From the NCBI RefSeq assembly GCF_023630205.1, contig NZ_JALPRR010000006.1:1-64000 (forward strand): DNA of 64,000 nucleotides. Reading direction: 5' to 3'. Both the position numbers and the translations under genes were made by a program. This DNA is from Pontibacter ruber (GTDB lineage: Bacteria > Bacteroidota > Bacteroidia > Cytophagales > Hymenobacteraceae). Below, one piece after another: positions 17,267-24,392 of this stretch (the stretch's first letter is position 1; each line of letters begins with the position of its first letter). Below the pieces are notes generated by a model. The model saw only the letters and a list, made by a program, of their open reading frames with translations, was not told the origin of the DNA and ran no database searches.

Positions 17267-18613
17267 CTAATCGGCTATTCTGGACGAGGGCGATCTTAAA
17301 TTAATTTTGTAAGCGAGCTCTTTGGCATAGCGAATGCAACTGGTAACTGACACCCCGGCCTGCCAGTTGGCAGCTGAATATACGCCTTCCTTTTCAAGCA
17401 TCTGGGCCATCAGGTGGGCGTCTTCTATGTACAGATCATACTGAGGTATAGCCTGTTGCCAGACATGCGCGTGCTGGAAAACAGGCTCTTCGGATTTGAT
17501 ATCATACTTTTCGCGCAGCTCGTTGTGCACGTTCTGCAGCAAGGTTTCGGTTTCCGTGTGAGCGTGTTGTTCATACTGAGCACCGCCAACAAAGGTGGTA
17601 AACATTACTTCGTGTGGCCGACAACGCCCGTCGAAGAGCGAGCTTGTCCAGATAGAGCCTGCGGTAAAGGAATCTTCTGCCTTCGGGTTAAGGGCACCGA
17701 AGCCGTTGAGTGAATGGCCAACCTCGCTGCGGTTGTACACCGAGTGCACCACTGCCATAGGCGGGTAGTTGATGTTCTGCAAAGCGGCCGACATACCCGG
17801 GAAAGTATGATGCAACAAATCGGCGGCATGATGAGCGGGCAGAGCCAGCACCAGCAGGTCGTACTCTTCGTTGTCGTGTTCGCCGGCAGTGTCGCAACAG
17901 ATGATATACTTGCCCTGGCTGCGGGTTACAATATCAACCCGGCACTCAGTATGCAGCGATATCAGTTTTTCGGCAATGGCATTGGGCAGGGTGCTCATGC
18001 CATTGGCAAAGGAAAAAGTCTTTTGCCGTGCGGCCGTATTGTGTTTTACAAGCCCTTTCAGCACAGAGCCATACTTTGTTTCAAACTCCTTTAGCTTAGG
18101 AAGCGCTTTCTCTACCAGCAATTTATCCGGATCGCCGCCATAGATGCCTGTCACAAAAGGATCCACCGCATAATCTACTACTTCACGGCCGAAGCGGCGC
18201 TCAAAAAACTGGCTGACGGTTTCGTTGGGCACCTGCGCAGGGGGCACCTCGCGCTCCTGCAGGATGCGTTTTTTTGTTTTCCAGGAGAAGAAGGTGTTGG
18301 TAACAAAGGAGAAAGGAGAGGAGGGAAGTTTCTGATACGTGCCATCGCGCAGCACAAAGCGGTTGTTACTCACATCGGCAGTCGGTACCACCTCGTGCTC
18401 CAGTTTCAGTTCCGTTATCAGTTCCTGTAGCTCATCGGACAACTGCAGCGAATTTGGGCCCAGTTCAAGCAGGTAGCCTTTCTGGTGTACCGTCCGGATG
18501 TTGCCGCCCACGTGCTCCCCTGCCTCAAACAGGTCGTAGGGTACACCCAGTTTCTGAAGGTAGTACGCCAGCGCCAATCCCGATATGCCTGCTCCTATAA
18601 TCGCTACTTTCAT
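17267..18613 (-). CDS. hemG: protoporphyrinogen oxidase
   Basis: A 448-residue FAD-dependent oxidase of the HemY/PPOX type (symbol hemG in many annotations). It oxidises protoporphyrinogen (or coproporphyrinogen) in haem synthesis. It shows IIGAGISGLALAYYLQKLG (5-23) for FAD binding, GGNIRT (40-45), LELGPNSLQ (51-59) and a C-terminal YSAANWQAGVSVTSCI that closes the flavin site. No other haem gene is nearby. Sequence alone does not settle whether it works on proto- or coproporphyrinogen. Confidence 0.92.
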   Translation of the reverse strand: MKVAIIGAGISGLALAYYLQKLGVPYDLFEAGEHVGGNIRTVHQKGYLLELGPNSLQLSDELQELITELKLEHEVVPTADVSNNRFVLRDGTYQKLPSSPFSFVTNTFFSWKTKKRILQEREVPPAQVPNETVSQFFERRFGREVVDYAVDPFVTGIYGGDPDKLLVEKALPKLKEFETKYGSVLKGLVKHNTAARQKTFSFANGMSTLPNAIAEKLISLHTECRVDIVTRSQGKYIICCDTAGEHDNEEYDLLVLALPAHHAADLLHHTFPGMSAALQNINYPPMAVVHSVYNRSEVGHSLNGFGALNPKAEDSFTAGSIWTSSLFDGRCRPHEVMFTTFVGGAQYEQHAHTETETLLQNVHNELREKYDIKSEEPVFQHAHVWQQAIPQYDLYIEDAHLMAQMLEKEGVYSAANWQAGVSVTSCIRYAKELAYKINLRSPSSRIAD

Positions 18614-18724
18614 CTGTCCTATTCTTTGCTACAGGTACGCTCCCTTTGATGCGATATGAAAATTGTACTGATTATCAATGCATCAGGGCGTGTAACACAA
18701 ACGCAGAAATTGTAATTTTAGCGC

Positions 18725-19270
18725 ATGGTTACAAAAAATATACCAATGCAAAAGCAAAAATGCGTTTTCCTGGACCGCGATGGGGTTCTGAACCGCGAGC
18801 GCGGCGATTATACCTATGCCCTGGAAGACTTCGAAGTTCTGCCGGGCGTATTGGACGCACTTAAGTTGCTAAAACACAACGGGTTTTTGCTGATAGTGGT
18901 TACGAACCAGGGAGGAGTGGCCAAAGGATTGTACAAAAAAGAAGACGTGTTGGCCTGTCATCAAAAACTTCAAAATGAGTGTGAATCGCTGATCGATGCC
19001 TTGTACTATGCCCCATCGCACCCAAACTATTCAGAGTCGCTCTCGCGCAAACCGGACAGCCTGATGCTGGAGCGCGCCATTGCAAAGTATAACATAGACC
19101 CTGCCCTAAGCTGGATGGTAGGCGACTCAAAACGCGACCTGGAAGCTGCCGAGAAAGTGGGGGTGCGGTCTATACTTGTAGGAGACAAGTATGAAGCAGG
19201 TGCGCATGTTTCTGAGGTTAAAGATCTGTGGGAAGCAGCACAGGCAATAGTAGAATCTAAGAATTTTTAG
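18725..19270 (+). CDS. HAD-IIIA phosphatase (GmhB/histidinol-phosphatase-like)
   Basis: A protein of up to 181 residues; an in-frame ATG at 18746 would give a more usual N-terminus (MQKQKCVFLDRDGVLN). The HAD motifs are FLDRDGVLN, VTNQGG, a Lys in SRKP and GDSKRDLEAA. This matches the heptose-bisphosphate / histidinol-phosphate phosphatase group. The zinc-binding loop of classical GmhB (CxH...CxC) is replaced by APSHPNYSESLS, so it is of the zinc-free type. The physiological substrate is unclear. It is the last housekeeping-type gene before the cassette-like region. Confidence 0.85.
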   Translation: MVTKNIPMQKQKCVFLDRDGVLNRERGDYTYALEDFEVLPGVLDALKLLKHNGFLLIVVTNQGGVAKGLYKKEDVLACHQKLQNECESLIDALYYAPSHPNYSESLSRKPDSLMLERAIAKYNIDPALSWMVGDSKRDLEAAEKVGVRSILVGDKYEAGAHVSEVKDLWEAAQAIVESKNF

Positions 19271-19345
19271 AATACCAGAAGGGTATAAAGTATAAATTCT
19301 ATATTTGATAGATCTTAAGTTAATAACAGATCACAATTACTCCAC

Positions 19346-19390
19346 ACATAGTGCAGATAAGCGTATGTTGTCGTTTATCCAGTAGTTAGG
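19346..19390 (+). repeat. shared junction element upstream of cassette 1
   Basis: About 42 bases, containing GTGCAGATAAGCGTATGTTG and CGTTTAT, that recur in reverse at 31109-31151 with about 3 mismatches before a gap of different sequence. It contains a short stem (GATAAGCG with CGTTTATC) and ends in GTTAGGT, a match to the integron core consensus GTTRRRY. In both places a hypothetical gene starts about 15 bases later. Confidence 0.7.
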
Positions 19391-19403
19391 TAAGATTAAC
19401 ATT

Positions 19404-19973
19404 ATGAATTTAGATCAGCTAACCTTTAGACCAGATGAAGTAAAAGCTTTGTCATCGATTATTGGGCAAGAGCTATTAGAGGTAAGGTATGATAGCTGGT
19501 CAGCGGAATTGTTGTTCAAAGCCATTGCGCTATCGCTTACACCTGACGAGATAGATATTCCTACTGAAGGCAATCCTTATGGTGATATAGTAACTATAAG
19601 AGTATACAGTAGAAGCGATAGTGTGATTCCATCTGAGTATTCTGTTCTTCAAGATTGCGGTATGGTAAGAAATGTATGGATCCTTGAAAGTTCAGTAGAA
19701 ATAGAGAATCCAAGACAAGTAGAAGAAAGTGAGTTGATAGCTGGTGTCAAGGTTCCTAGAGGTTTGGGCTGGAATAATAACATCTATAAATCGACAACAC
19801 ACGGTAATGATGGGCTTTACAGAGCAACTCTGGGTATACAAGTAGAGACTGTTAATGGAATTTGGCTTTCTCTTTACACAGACGCAGTTGGTTTCTTCGT
19901 GTTATTCCACAAAGGAAATGAACTCCCTGAAGAACTAAATGATAAGTGCGAGAAAAGAAAAATAGAAGAATAA
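19404..19973 (+). CDS. hypothetical cassette protein 1
   Basis: A 189-residue soluble acidic protein I do not recognise. It appears to be mixed alpha/beta without signal peptide, membrane helix or catalytic motif. The C-terminus (VNGIWLSLYTDAVGFFVLF) is the most hydrophobic part. Base composition is clearly richer in A and T than the flanking hemG and speA genes. It begins just after a shared junction element and its stop lies 4 bases before an attC-like site, the layout of an integron gene cassette. Confidence 0.75.
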   Translation: MNLDQLTFRPDEVKALSSIIGQELLEVRYDSWSAELLFKAIALSLTPDEIDIPTEGNPYGDIVTIRVYSRSDSVIPSEYSVLQDCGMVRNVWILESSVEIENPRQVEESELIAGVKVPRGLGWNNNIYKSTTHGNDGLYRATLGIQVETVNGIWLSLYTDAVGFFVLFHKGNELPEELNDKCEKRKIEE

Positions 19974-19977
19974 CCTT

Positions 19978-20042
19978 ACCTAACACGGTACAGGCTCAAT
20001 ACTCGGCTATGCCTCGTTCGCAGCCTGTACTAGACGTTGGCA
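19978..20042 (+). other. attC-like recombination site 1
   Basis: A 65-bp folded site. It begins ACCTAAC (19978-19984; matches RYYYAAC), then GTACAGGCT (19988-19996) pairs perfectly with AGCCTGTAC (20022-20030), and it ends GACGTTGG (GTTGG at 20036-20040). Unpaired spacers of 3 and 5 bases separate outer and inner boxes, as in integron attC sites. The loop CGGCTATGCCTCGTTCGC differs at 2 of 18 positions from the loop of the site at 30474-30536. Confidence 0.75.
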
Positions 20043-20071
20043 CACATTACAATCATAGAAGAAAAGCATAG

Positions 20072-20461
20072 ATGAAGAAGAATCCAGCTTTTGATAAATT
20101 GATTTCCTGTATTGTAAATAGTAATACTCAAGAATTTATTGATGTATTGGAAGCAAGCCCAATAAACATAAACACCAGAGACATCAAAGGTTGGACTTTA
20201 CTTCATTATGCAGCCCAATGCTTAGCTGTTGAAATAGGTCAGATACTGATTTCAAAAGGTGCTGATGTCAATGCGAAAGATGACTTCGGGAATAACGTGT
20301 TGTGGAGAGCAACCTTTTCATCACAAGGTAAGGGTGAGTTTATTGAATTACTTTTAAGTAACGGTGCGGACAGGCTTGCTAAGAATAATAGCGGAATAAG
20401 CCCTGTTGAGTTAGCTAACACTATAAGCAACTATAATGTCAAACAGTATTTTGAAAAATAA
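20072..20461 (+). CDS. ankyrin-repeat protein (cassette 2)
   Basis: A 129-residue protein with two to three ankyrin repeats: DIKGWTLLHYAAQCLAVEIGQ, then ILISKGADVNAKDDFGNNVLW, then ELLLSNGADRLAKNNSGISPVELA (each in the typical helix-turn-helix frame). No signal peptide. Such small ankyrin proteins often bind another protein and are common in cassettes, but the partner is unknown. The gene is AT-rich and enclosed by attC-like sites. Confidence 0.85.
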   Translation: MKKNPAFDKLISCIVNSNTQEFIDVLEASPININTRDIKGWTLLHYAAQCLAVEIGQILISKGADVNAKDDFGNNVLWRATFSSQGKGEFIELLLSNGADRLAKNNSGISPVELANTISNYNVKQYFEK

Positions 20462-20467
20462 CGCAGT

Positions 20468-20520
20468 GCCAACCACGCCTATAATTTAGCTACGCCATAT
20501 TATAGGCAAGTCCGTTAGAA
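20468..20520 (+). other. attC-like recombination site 2
   Basis: GCCAAC (20468-20473), then GCCTATAAT (20477-20485) pairing perfectly with ATTATAGGC (20499-20507), then GTTAGAA (20514-20520). The loop contains GCTACGCC, also found in the other sites. An additional TAACG/CGTTA pairing (20459-20463 with 20513-20517) starts inside the stop codon of the ankyrin gene, as often seen in cassettes. Confidence 0.75.
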
Positions 20521-20540
20521 TCAAGTCAATTTATTGCATA

Positions 20541-21554
20541 ATGAAAGAAGAGCCGGAAATAATATCTGAAAAATATCTGAGTATATTCATTATTCTTGTA
20601 ATTGGTGGTCTTGGTTCTAGTGCCATAGCCTTTTACCTGATAAATGCTTCTTTAAGTGATGATTATCCTCAAATCTGGGGCTTAGTTCTTGGGGCTTTGT
20701 TTGGACTTTTTGGACTTTATGGTTTGATTGCAGTATTTCTAATTGACAACCTAGAAGTCTACAGAGATCGCTTGGTTTTAAAGTCTATCACAGGAAAAAC
20801 CAAAAAGGTAATTTATCTAAGCGAGATAGTCACATGGACAGAAATTGAGAAAGAAAACAAACATCAGAAGTGGAAAGACTTAACCATTTATACAGTAAGT
20901 AACAAGTATAAAATTTCCTCATCTCTTTACAGCAACTATTCTGAAATCCGGAACAGACTTATCAAAGGCAAACCTAGAGATCTTGAAATCGAGAAAATAT
21001 GGCATAAACGGAATAACCTTTATTGGGCAATCGGAGCGTTCATCATGGGAGGTCTTTGCTTTTGGAGTGCCTACCATTTTTATGCAGACAAAGATTCAAC
21101 TTTAAGTTCAGACAGTCTTACAACTATTACAGGTGAAATTACTAGCCCAGTTGAAATTTCTTCTGGTGCTAAAAGCAGTAGATACATCCAAATTGAATTG
21201 AAAGAGTATCCCGGTTTTTCCTTTGATATAAATGGCGTTGCTTATGCTGCTACTGATGCTGATGAATTTGTGAGCAGGGTAAAAGTTGGAGATAGGGTAT
21301 CGTTGAGTATTCCCACAGATCAATATAGAAAGAAGCTAACAAAAGAAGAAGAACTAGGTTTTTGGGATAAAACTGTAAATTATAGTTTCATTCAGGTGTA
21401 TGGCTTGCAAGATAATCATCAATCTTATTTAAGCACTTATGCTTATGGTGAAGAAAAAAAAGATGATGATAAGGTCGGCATTTGGGCATTCAGCTTGTTG
21501 TGTGTGTTTTTTAGCGGGATTGGTATCTATGTGCTATTAACATCCCAAAAGTAA
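20541..21554 (+). CDS. membrane protein with DUF3592-like features (cassette 3)
   Basis: A 337-residue membrane protein. Two N-terminal helices (about 12-35 and 42-68) precede a beta-rich region (about 70-150) resembling a bacterial PH-like fold. A third helix follows (about 158-178), then an extracytoplasmic beta domain (YIQIELKEYPGFSFDINGVAYAA) like DUF3592 proteins, and a C-terminal helix (about 311-333). Function is unknown. It is AT-rich and the last of three cassette-like genes. Confidence 0.75.
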   Translation: MKEEPEIISEKYLSIFIILVIGGLGSSAIAFYLINASLSDDYPQIWGLVLGALFGLFGLYGLIAVFLIDNLEVYRDRLVLKSITGKTKKVIYLSEIVTWTEIEKENKHQKWKDLTIYTVSNKYKISSSLYSNYSEIRNRLIKGKPRDLEIEKIWHKRNNLYWAIGAFIMGGLCFWSAYHFYADKDSTLSSDSLTTITGEITSPVEISSGAKSSRYIQIELKEYPGFSFDINGVAYAATDADEFVSRVKVGDRVSLSIPTDQYRKKLTKEEELGFWDKTVNYSFIQVYGLQDNHQSYLSTYAYGEEKKDDDKVGIWAFSLLCVFFSGIGIYVLLTSQK

Positions 21555-21560
21555 CCTGTC

Positions 21561-21611
21561 TTCTAACAAAACCTATAGAGCATAAATGCACTATAGCCTA
21601 GCACGTTATTT
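21561..21611 (+). other. attC-like recombination site 3 (weaker)
   Basis: TTCTAAC (21561-21567) and ACGTTAT (21604-21610) enclose CTATAG...CTATAG arms (21573-21578, 21591-21596) around a CATAAATG hairpin. The core boxes are present, but the inner stem is shorter than in sites 1 and 2. Confidence 0.5.
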
Positions 21612-21633
21612 CAACCAGATACACCCAAAAACA

Positions 21634-21660
21634 AAAAAACCGGCTCAAAGCCGGTTTTTT
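21634..21660. terminator. bidirectional terminator
   Basis: A perfect 12-bp stem, AAAAAACCGGCT with AGCCGGTTTTTT, loop CAA. It closes the cassette-like region and the small minus-strand lipoprotein gene. Confidence 0.85.
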
Positions 21661-21693
21661 TATATCTGAAGCCTGATGCGCTTTAGAAGGGCA

Positions 21694-21852
21694 TTAGCTG
21701 TTTGCTTTTTCTGCAGTTGTAAAGGCTGTAGCTGTAGCGTTCTGCTCAGGCTTTACATCCACCTTTACATAGTTGTAAGCTGGGCAATACGTTTTGCATG
21801 ATGACATGCCGAGTGCTAGGCCGAGCGCACCGAATACAAATAATTTCTTCAT
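21694..21852 (-). CDS. small lipoprotein, 52 residues
   Basis: A short gene starting MKKLFVFGALGLALGMSSCK: a lysine pair, a hydrophobic core and a lipobox-like MSSC, so C19 is the likely lipidated residue. The mature part (TYCPAYNYVKVDVKP) is short and ends before the AT-rich stop. A terminator follows. Tiny lipoproteins of this style are frequent in Cytophagales; function is unknown. Confidence 0.7.
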   Translation of the reverse strand: MKKLFVFGALGLALGMSSCKTYCPAYNYVKVDVKPEQNATATAFTTAEKANS

Positions 21853-21944
21853 GATGGTAATATGTTATGGAGCCAAATGTAAATCAAAAATACAGTTTTT
21901 CCTATAATTGCAAAACTAGTATACGGAAATTTACAGGCTCTGTC

Positions 21945-23339
21945 TTAAATCTCGTACCCAAGTATGTTCAGCATCGACTCGTAGGTCTGTTCCGGAGCAA
22001 ACTGCCACGTTTTTACGTTGCCTTCTTCATCGCGGTCTACCAGGATGTGCTGCGGCGACGGGATCAGGCAGTGCTTGATGCCACCGTATCCGCTCAGCTG
22101 CTCCTGGTAAGCGCCTGTATGGAAGAAGCCGATGTAGAGCGGCTCGTTCTTCGGAATCTTCGGAAGGAACACCTGGAACGAGTGCATCTCCGAGTTGTAA
22201 TAGTCCTGGCTGTCGCAGGTCATGCCGCCGAGCTGAATCTTACGGTATTCCTTGTCCCAATGGTTTACCGCCAATAGCGGCCAGCGCTGGTTCAGGGCCC
22301 AGGCATCCGGCAGGTTCGTGATAAACGAGCCATCGATCATGTACCACAACTCCTTGTCGTTCTGAAGTTTTTCGTCCAGAATAGAGTAGATGTTGGCAGC
22401 ACTTTCGCCTACCGTAAAGATACCGAACTCGGTAAAGATGTTTGGCTCCGGCACGCCCTCCTCCTTGCAGATACGCTTGATGGTACGCAGGATCTCCTGG
22501 GTCATGTAAGCGTAATCGTAATCTGCCTGGATCGAGGTCTTGATCGGGAAGCCACCGCCAATGTCAATGGTATCCAACTCAGGGCATACTTTCTTTACCT
22601 CGCAGTACTTATGTACAAAACGGCTAAGCTCTGACCAATAGTATGAAGTATCTTTAATACCTGTGTTGATAAAGTAGTGCAGCATCTTCAGCTCGAACCT
22701 GTCGTCCGGCTTTATCTGCTGCTCGTACAGGTCGATTACGTCGTTGTAGCGAACCCCGAGGCGCGAAGTATAAAACTCGAACTTAGGCTCCTCGTCTGAC
22801 GCAAGGCGTATGCCTACTTTGGTTTTATTCTTTACGTTCTCTTTATAATAATCAATCTCGCCCAAGTGGTCGAGTATTGGCATGCAGTTCACGAATCCTT
22901 CATTGATCAATTCTGAGATCCACTCGCGGTAGCGCTTGCGCTTAAAGCCGTTGCAGACAATGTAGGTATTCTTGTTTATCTTGCCTTTTTTATAAAGTGC
23001 CCGCACAATCTGCATGTCGTAGCCCGACGAAGTTTCGATATGGATATCGTTCTTCAGGGCTTCTTCCAACACAAAAGAAAAGTGCGAGGCCTTCGTGCAA
23101 TAGCAGTAAGTATACGTCCCCTGATAGTCCAGTTTCTCGATCGCATCGTTAAACAGGCGCTTTGCTTTCTGGATCTGCGAACTTATTTTAGGGAGGTATG
23201 TTAATTTAAGAGGAGTACCGTATTCCTTGATAATGTCCATCAAGGGAATACCGTTAAAGTATAATTCGTTATTTTCTACTTGAAATTCATCGGTAGGAAA
23301 ATCAAACGTTTGGTGTATTAGATCGGTGTATTTATCCAT
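21945..23339 (-). CDS. speA: arginine decarboxylase
   Basis: A 464-residue PLP enzyme of the alanine-racemase-fold (type III) decarboxylase family, turning arginine into agmatine. The PLP lysine lies in YCYCTKASHFSFV (about 77-89), the glycine-rich IDIGGGFPIKT is near 250-260, and CDSQDYY lies near 377-383. The short, alpha-only form without the inserted domain of E. coli SpeA is typical for Bacteroidota. It is divergent from an arginase/agmatinase-family gene across about 80 bases, which suggests a shared putrescine route. Confidence 0.9.
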   Translation of the reverse strand: MDKYTDLIHQTFDFPTDEFQVENNELYFNGIPLMDIIKEYGTPLKLTYLPKISSQIQKAKRLFNDAIEKLDYQGTYTYCYCTKASHFSFVLEEALKNDIHIETSSGYDMQIVRALYKKGKINKNTYIVCNGFKRKRYREWISELINEGFVNCMPILDHLGEIDYYKENVKNKTKVGIRLASDEEPKFEFYTSRLGVRYNDVIDLYEQQIKPDDRFELKMLHYFINTGIKDTSYYWSELSRFVHKYCEVKKVCPELDTIDIGGGFPIKTSIQADYDYAYMTQEILRTIKRICKEEGVPEPNIFTEFGIFTVGESAANIYSILDEKLQNDKELWYMIDGSFITNLPDAWALNQRWPLLAVNHWDKEYRKIQLGGMTCDSQDYYNSEMHSFQVFLPKIPKNEPLYIGFFHTGAYQEQLSGYGGIKHCLIPSPQHILVDRDEEGNVKTWQFAPEQTYESMLNILGYEI

Positions 23340-23420
23340 TTAATAGATGATATTGTCTTTAAGAACCTGTGCAATATTGTCTGTATTTTACAATCTTTGC
23401 AAAAACTTTGTTCAAATTAT

Positions 23421-24392
23421 ATGAAAAAAGTAAAGCTGATAGAAGTGAGGTCGGAGCTTGGCGCCGGAACGCGCGGAGCAAGTATGGGGATTGATGCGCT
23501 GAAAGTGGCCGGTTGGGACAAAGGATCCGATTATTTCAAGCGCTTTAACTCTGTCAGTGTTCCTGATCTCAACTATACGCTTTTTGACAAAGACCTCTTC
23601 CCGCACGCCCACCACATCGACAGCATCCTGACGGTGCAGAAAAACATTGCCAATGCGGTGGAGCAAACAATAGAGCTGGGCATGTTCCCGTTGGTGCTTT
23701 CCGGCGACCACTCCAATGCCCATGGTACCATTGCCGGCATCAAGGCCGCATATCCTGACAAAGAACTAGGCGTGATCTGGATCGACGCCCATGCTGATAT
23801 CCATTCGCCTTATACGTCGCCGTCGGGCAACGTGCACGGCATGCCACTGGCCATGGCCACAAACATCGATAACCTGGAGCGCCAGATCAACGACCCCGAG
23901 CCGGAAACCGTTTTTTTCTGGAATTCGCTCAAGAAACTGGGCTACGACGGCCCAAAACTGAAGCCGGAGCACCTGGTATACATTGTGGTGCGCGACACCG
24001 AAGAGCCGGAAGATTACCTGATGGAGAAGTATGGCATCAAGAATTTTACGTATGCCGAATTTGCCACAAAGGGAGCCAAGCGGGTAGCTGCGGAAACCCT
24101 GGAGCGCCTGCGCGATTGCGATATACTTTATGTATCGTTCGACGTAGACAGCCTCGACTCTAAATTTTCGAAAGGCACCGGCACACCGGTAGAGATCGGC
24201 CTGACCGTAGAGGAGGCCAAGGATCTGAATTTCTGCCTGTTGCAGGACCCGCGCGTTGTGTGCTACGAGATGACCGAGATCAACCCGACATTAGATACCG
24301 AAAACACCATGGCCGAGAACGCCTTCGAAATACTGGAGACAGCCACCGACGCCATTATACAAAGAGAATTAAAAAGTACAGCCATACACTAA
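23421..24392 (+). CDS. arginase/agmatinase-family hydrolase
   Basis: About 323 residues from the ATG at 23421; the earlier TTG at 23397 falls inside a promoter-like sequence. A binuclear manganese ureohydrolase with SGDHSNAHGT, WIDAHADIHSP and SFDVDSLDSKF, which supply the metal ligands. SGNVHGMPLA resembles true arginases, while the divergent speA neighbour would fit an agmatinase. The two cannot be separated by reading alone. Its TAA is directly followed by the ATG of argS. Confidence 0.88.
   Translation: MKKVKLIEVRSELGAGTRGASMGIDALKVAGWDKGSDYFKRFNSVSVPDLNYTLFDKDLFPHAHHIDSILTVQKNIANAVEQTIELGMFPLVLSGDHSNAHGTIAGIKAAYPDKELGVIWIDAHADIHSPYTSPSGNVHGMPLAMATNIDNLERQINDPEPETVFFWNSLKKLGYDGPKLKPEHLVYIVVRDTEEPEDYLMEKYGIKNFTYAEFATKGAKRVAAETLERLRDCDILYVSFDVDSLDSKFSKGTGTPVEIGLTVEEAKDLNFCLLQDPRVVCYEMTEINPTLDTENTMAENAFEILETATDAIIQRELKSTAIH

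Noticed and set aside
19346..21611. The cassette genes considered as a toxin-antitoxin or phage-defence island
   Set aside because: None of the three products shows a toxin, nuclease or defence motif; the ankyrin protein alone is not enough to support that.
23397..23420. Upstream TTG start for the ureohydrolase
   Set aside because: It would add residues MQKLCSNY absent from the family's usual start and lies within AATCTTTG, a likely -7 box.
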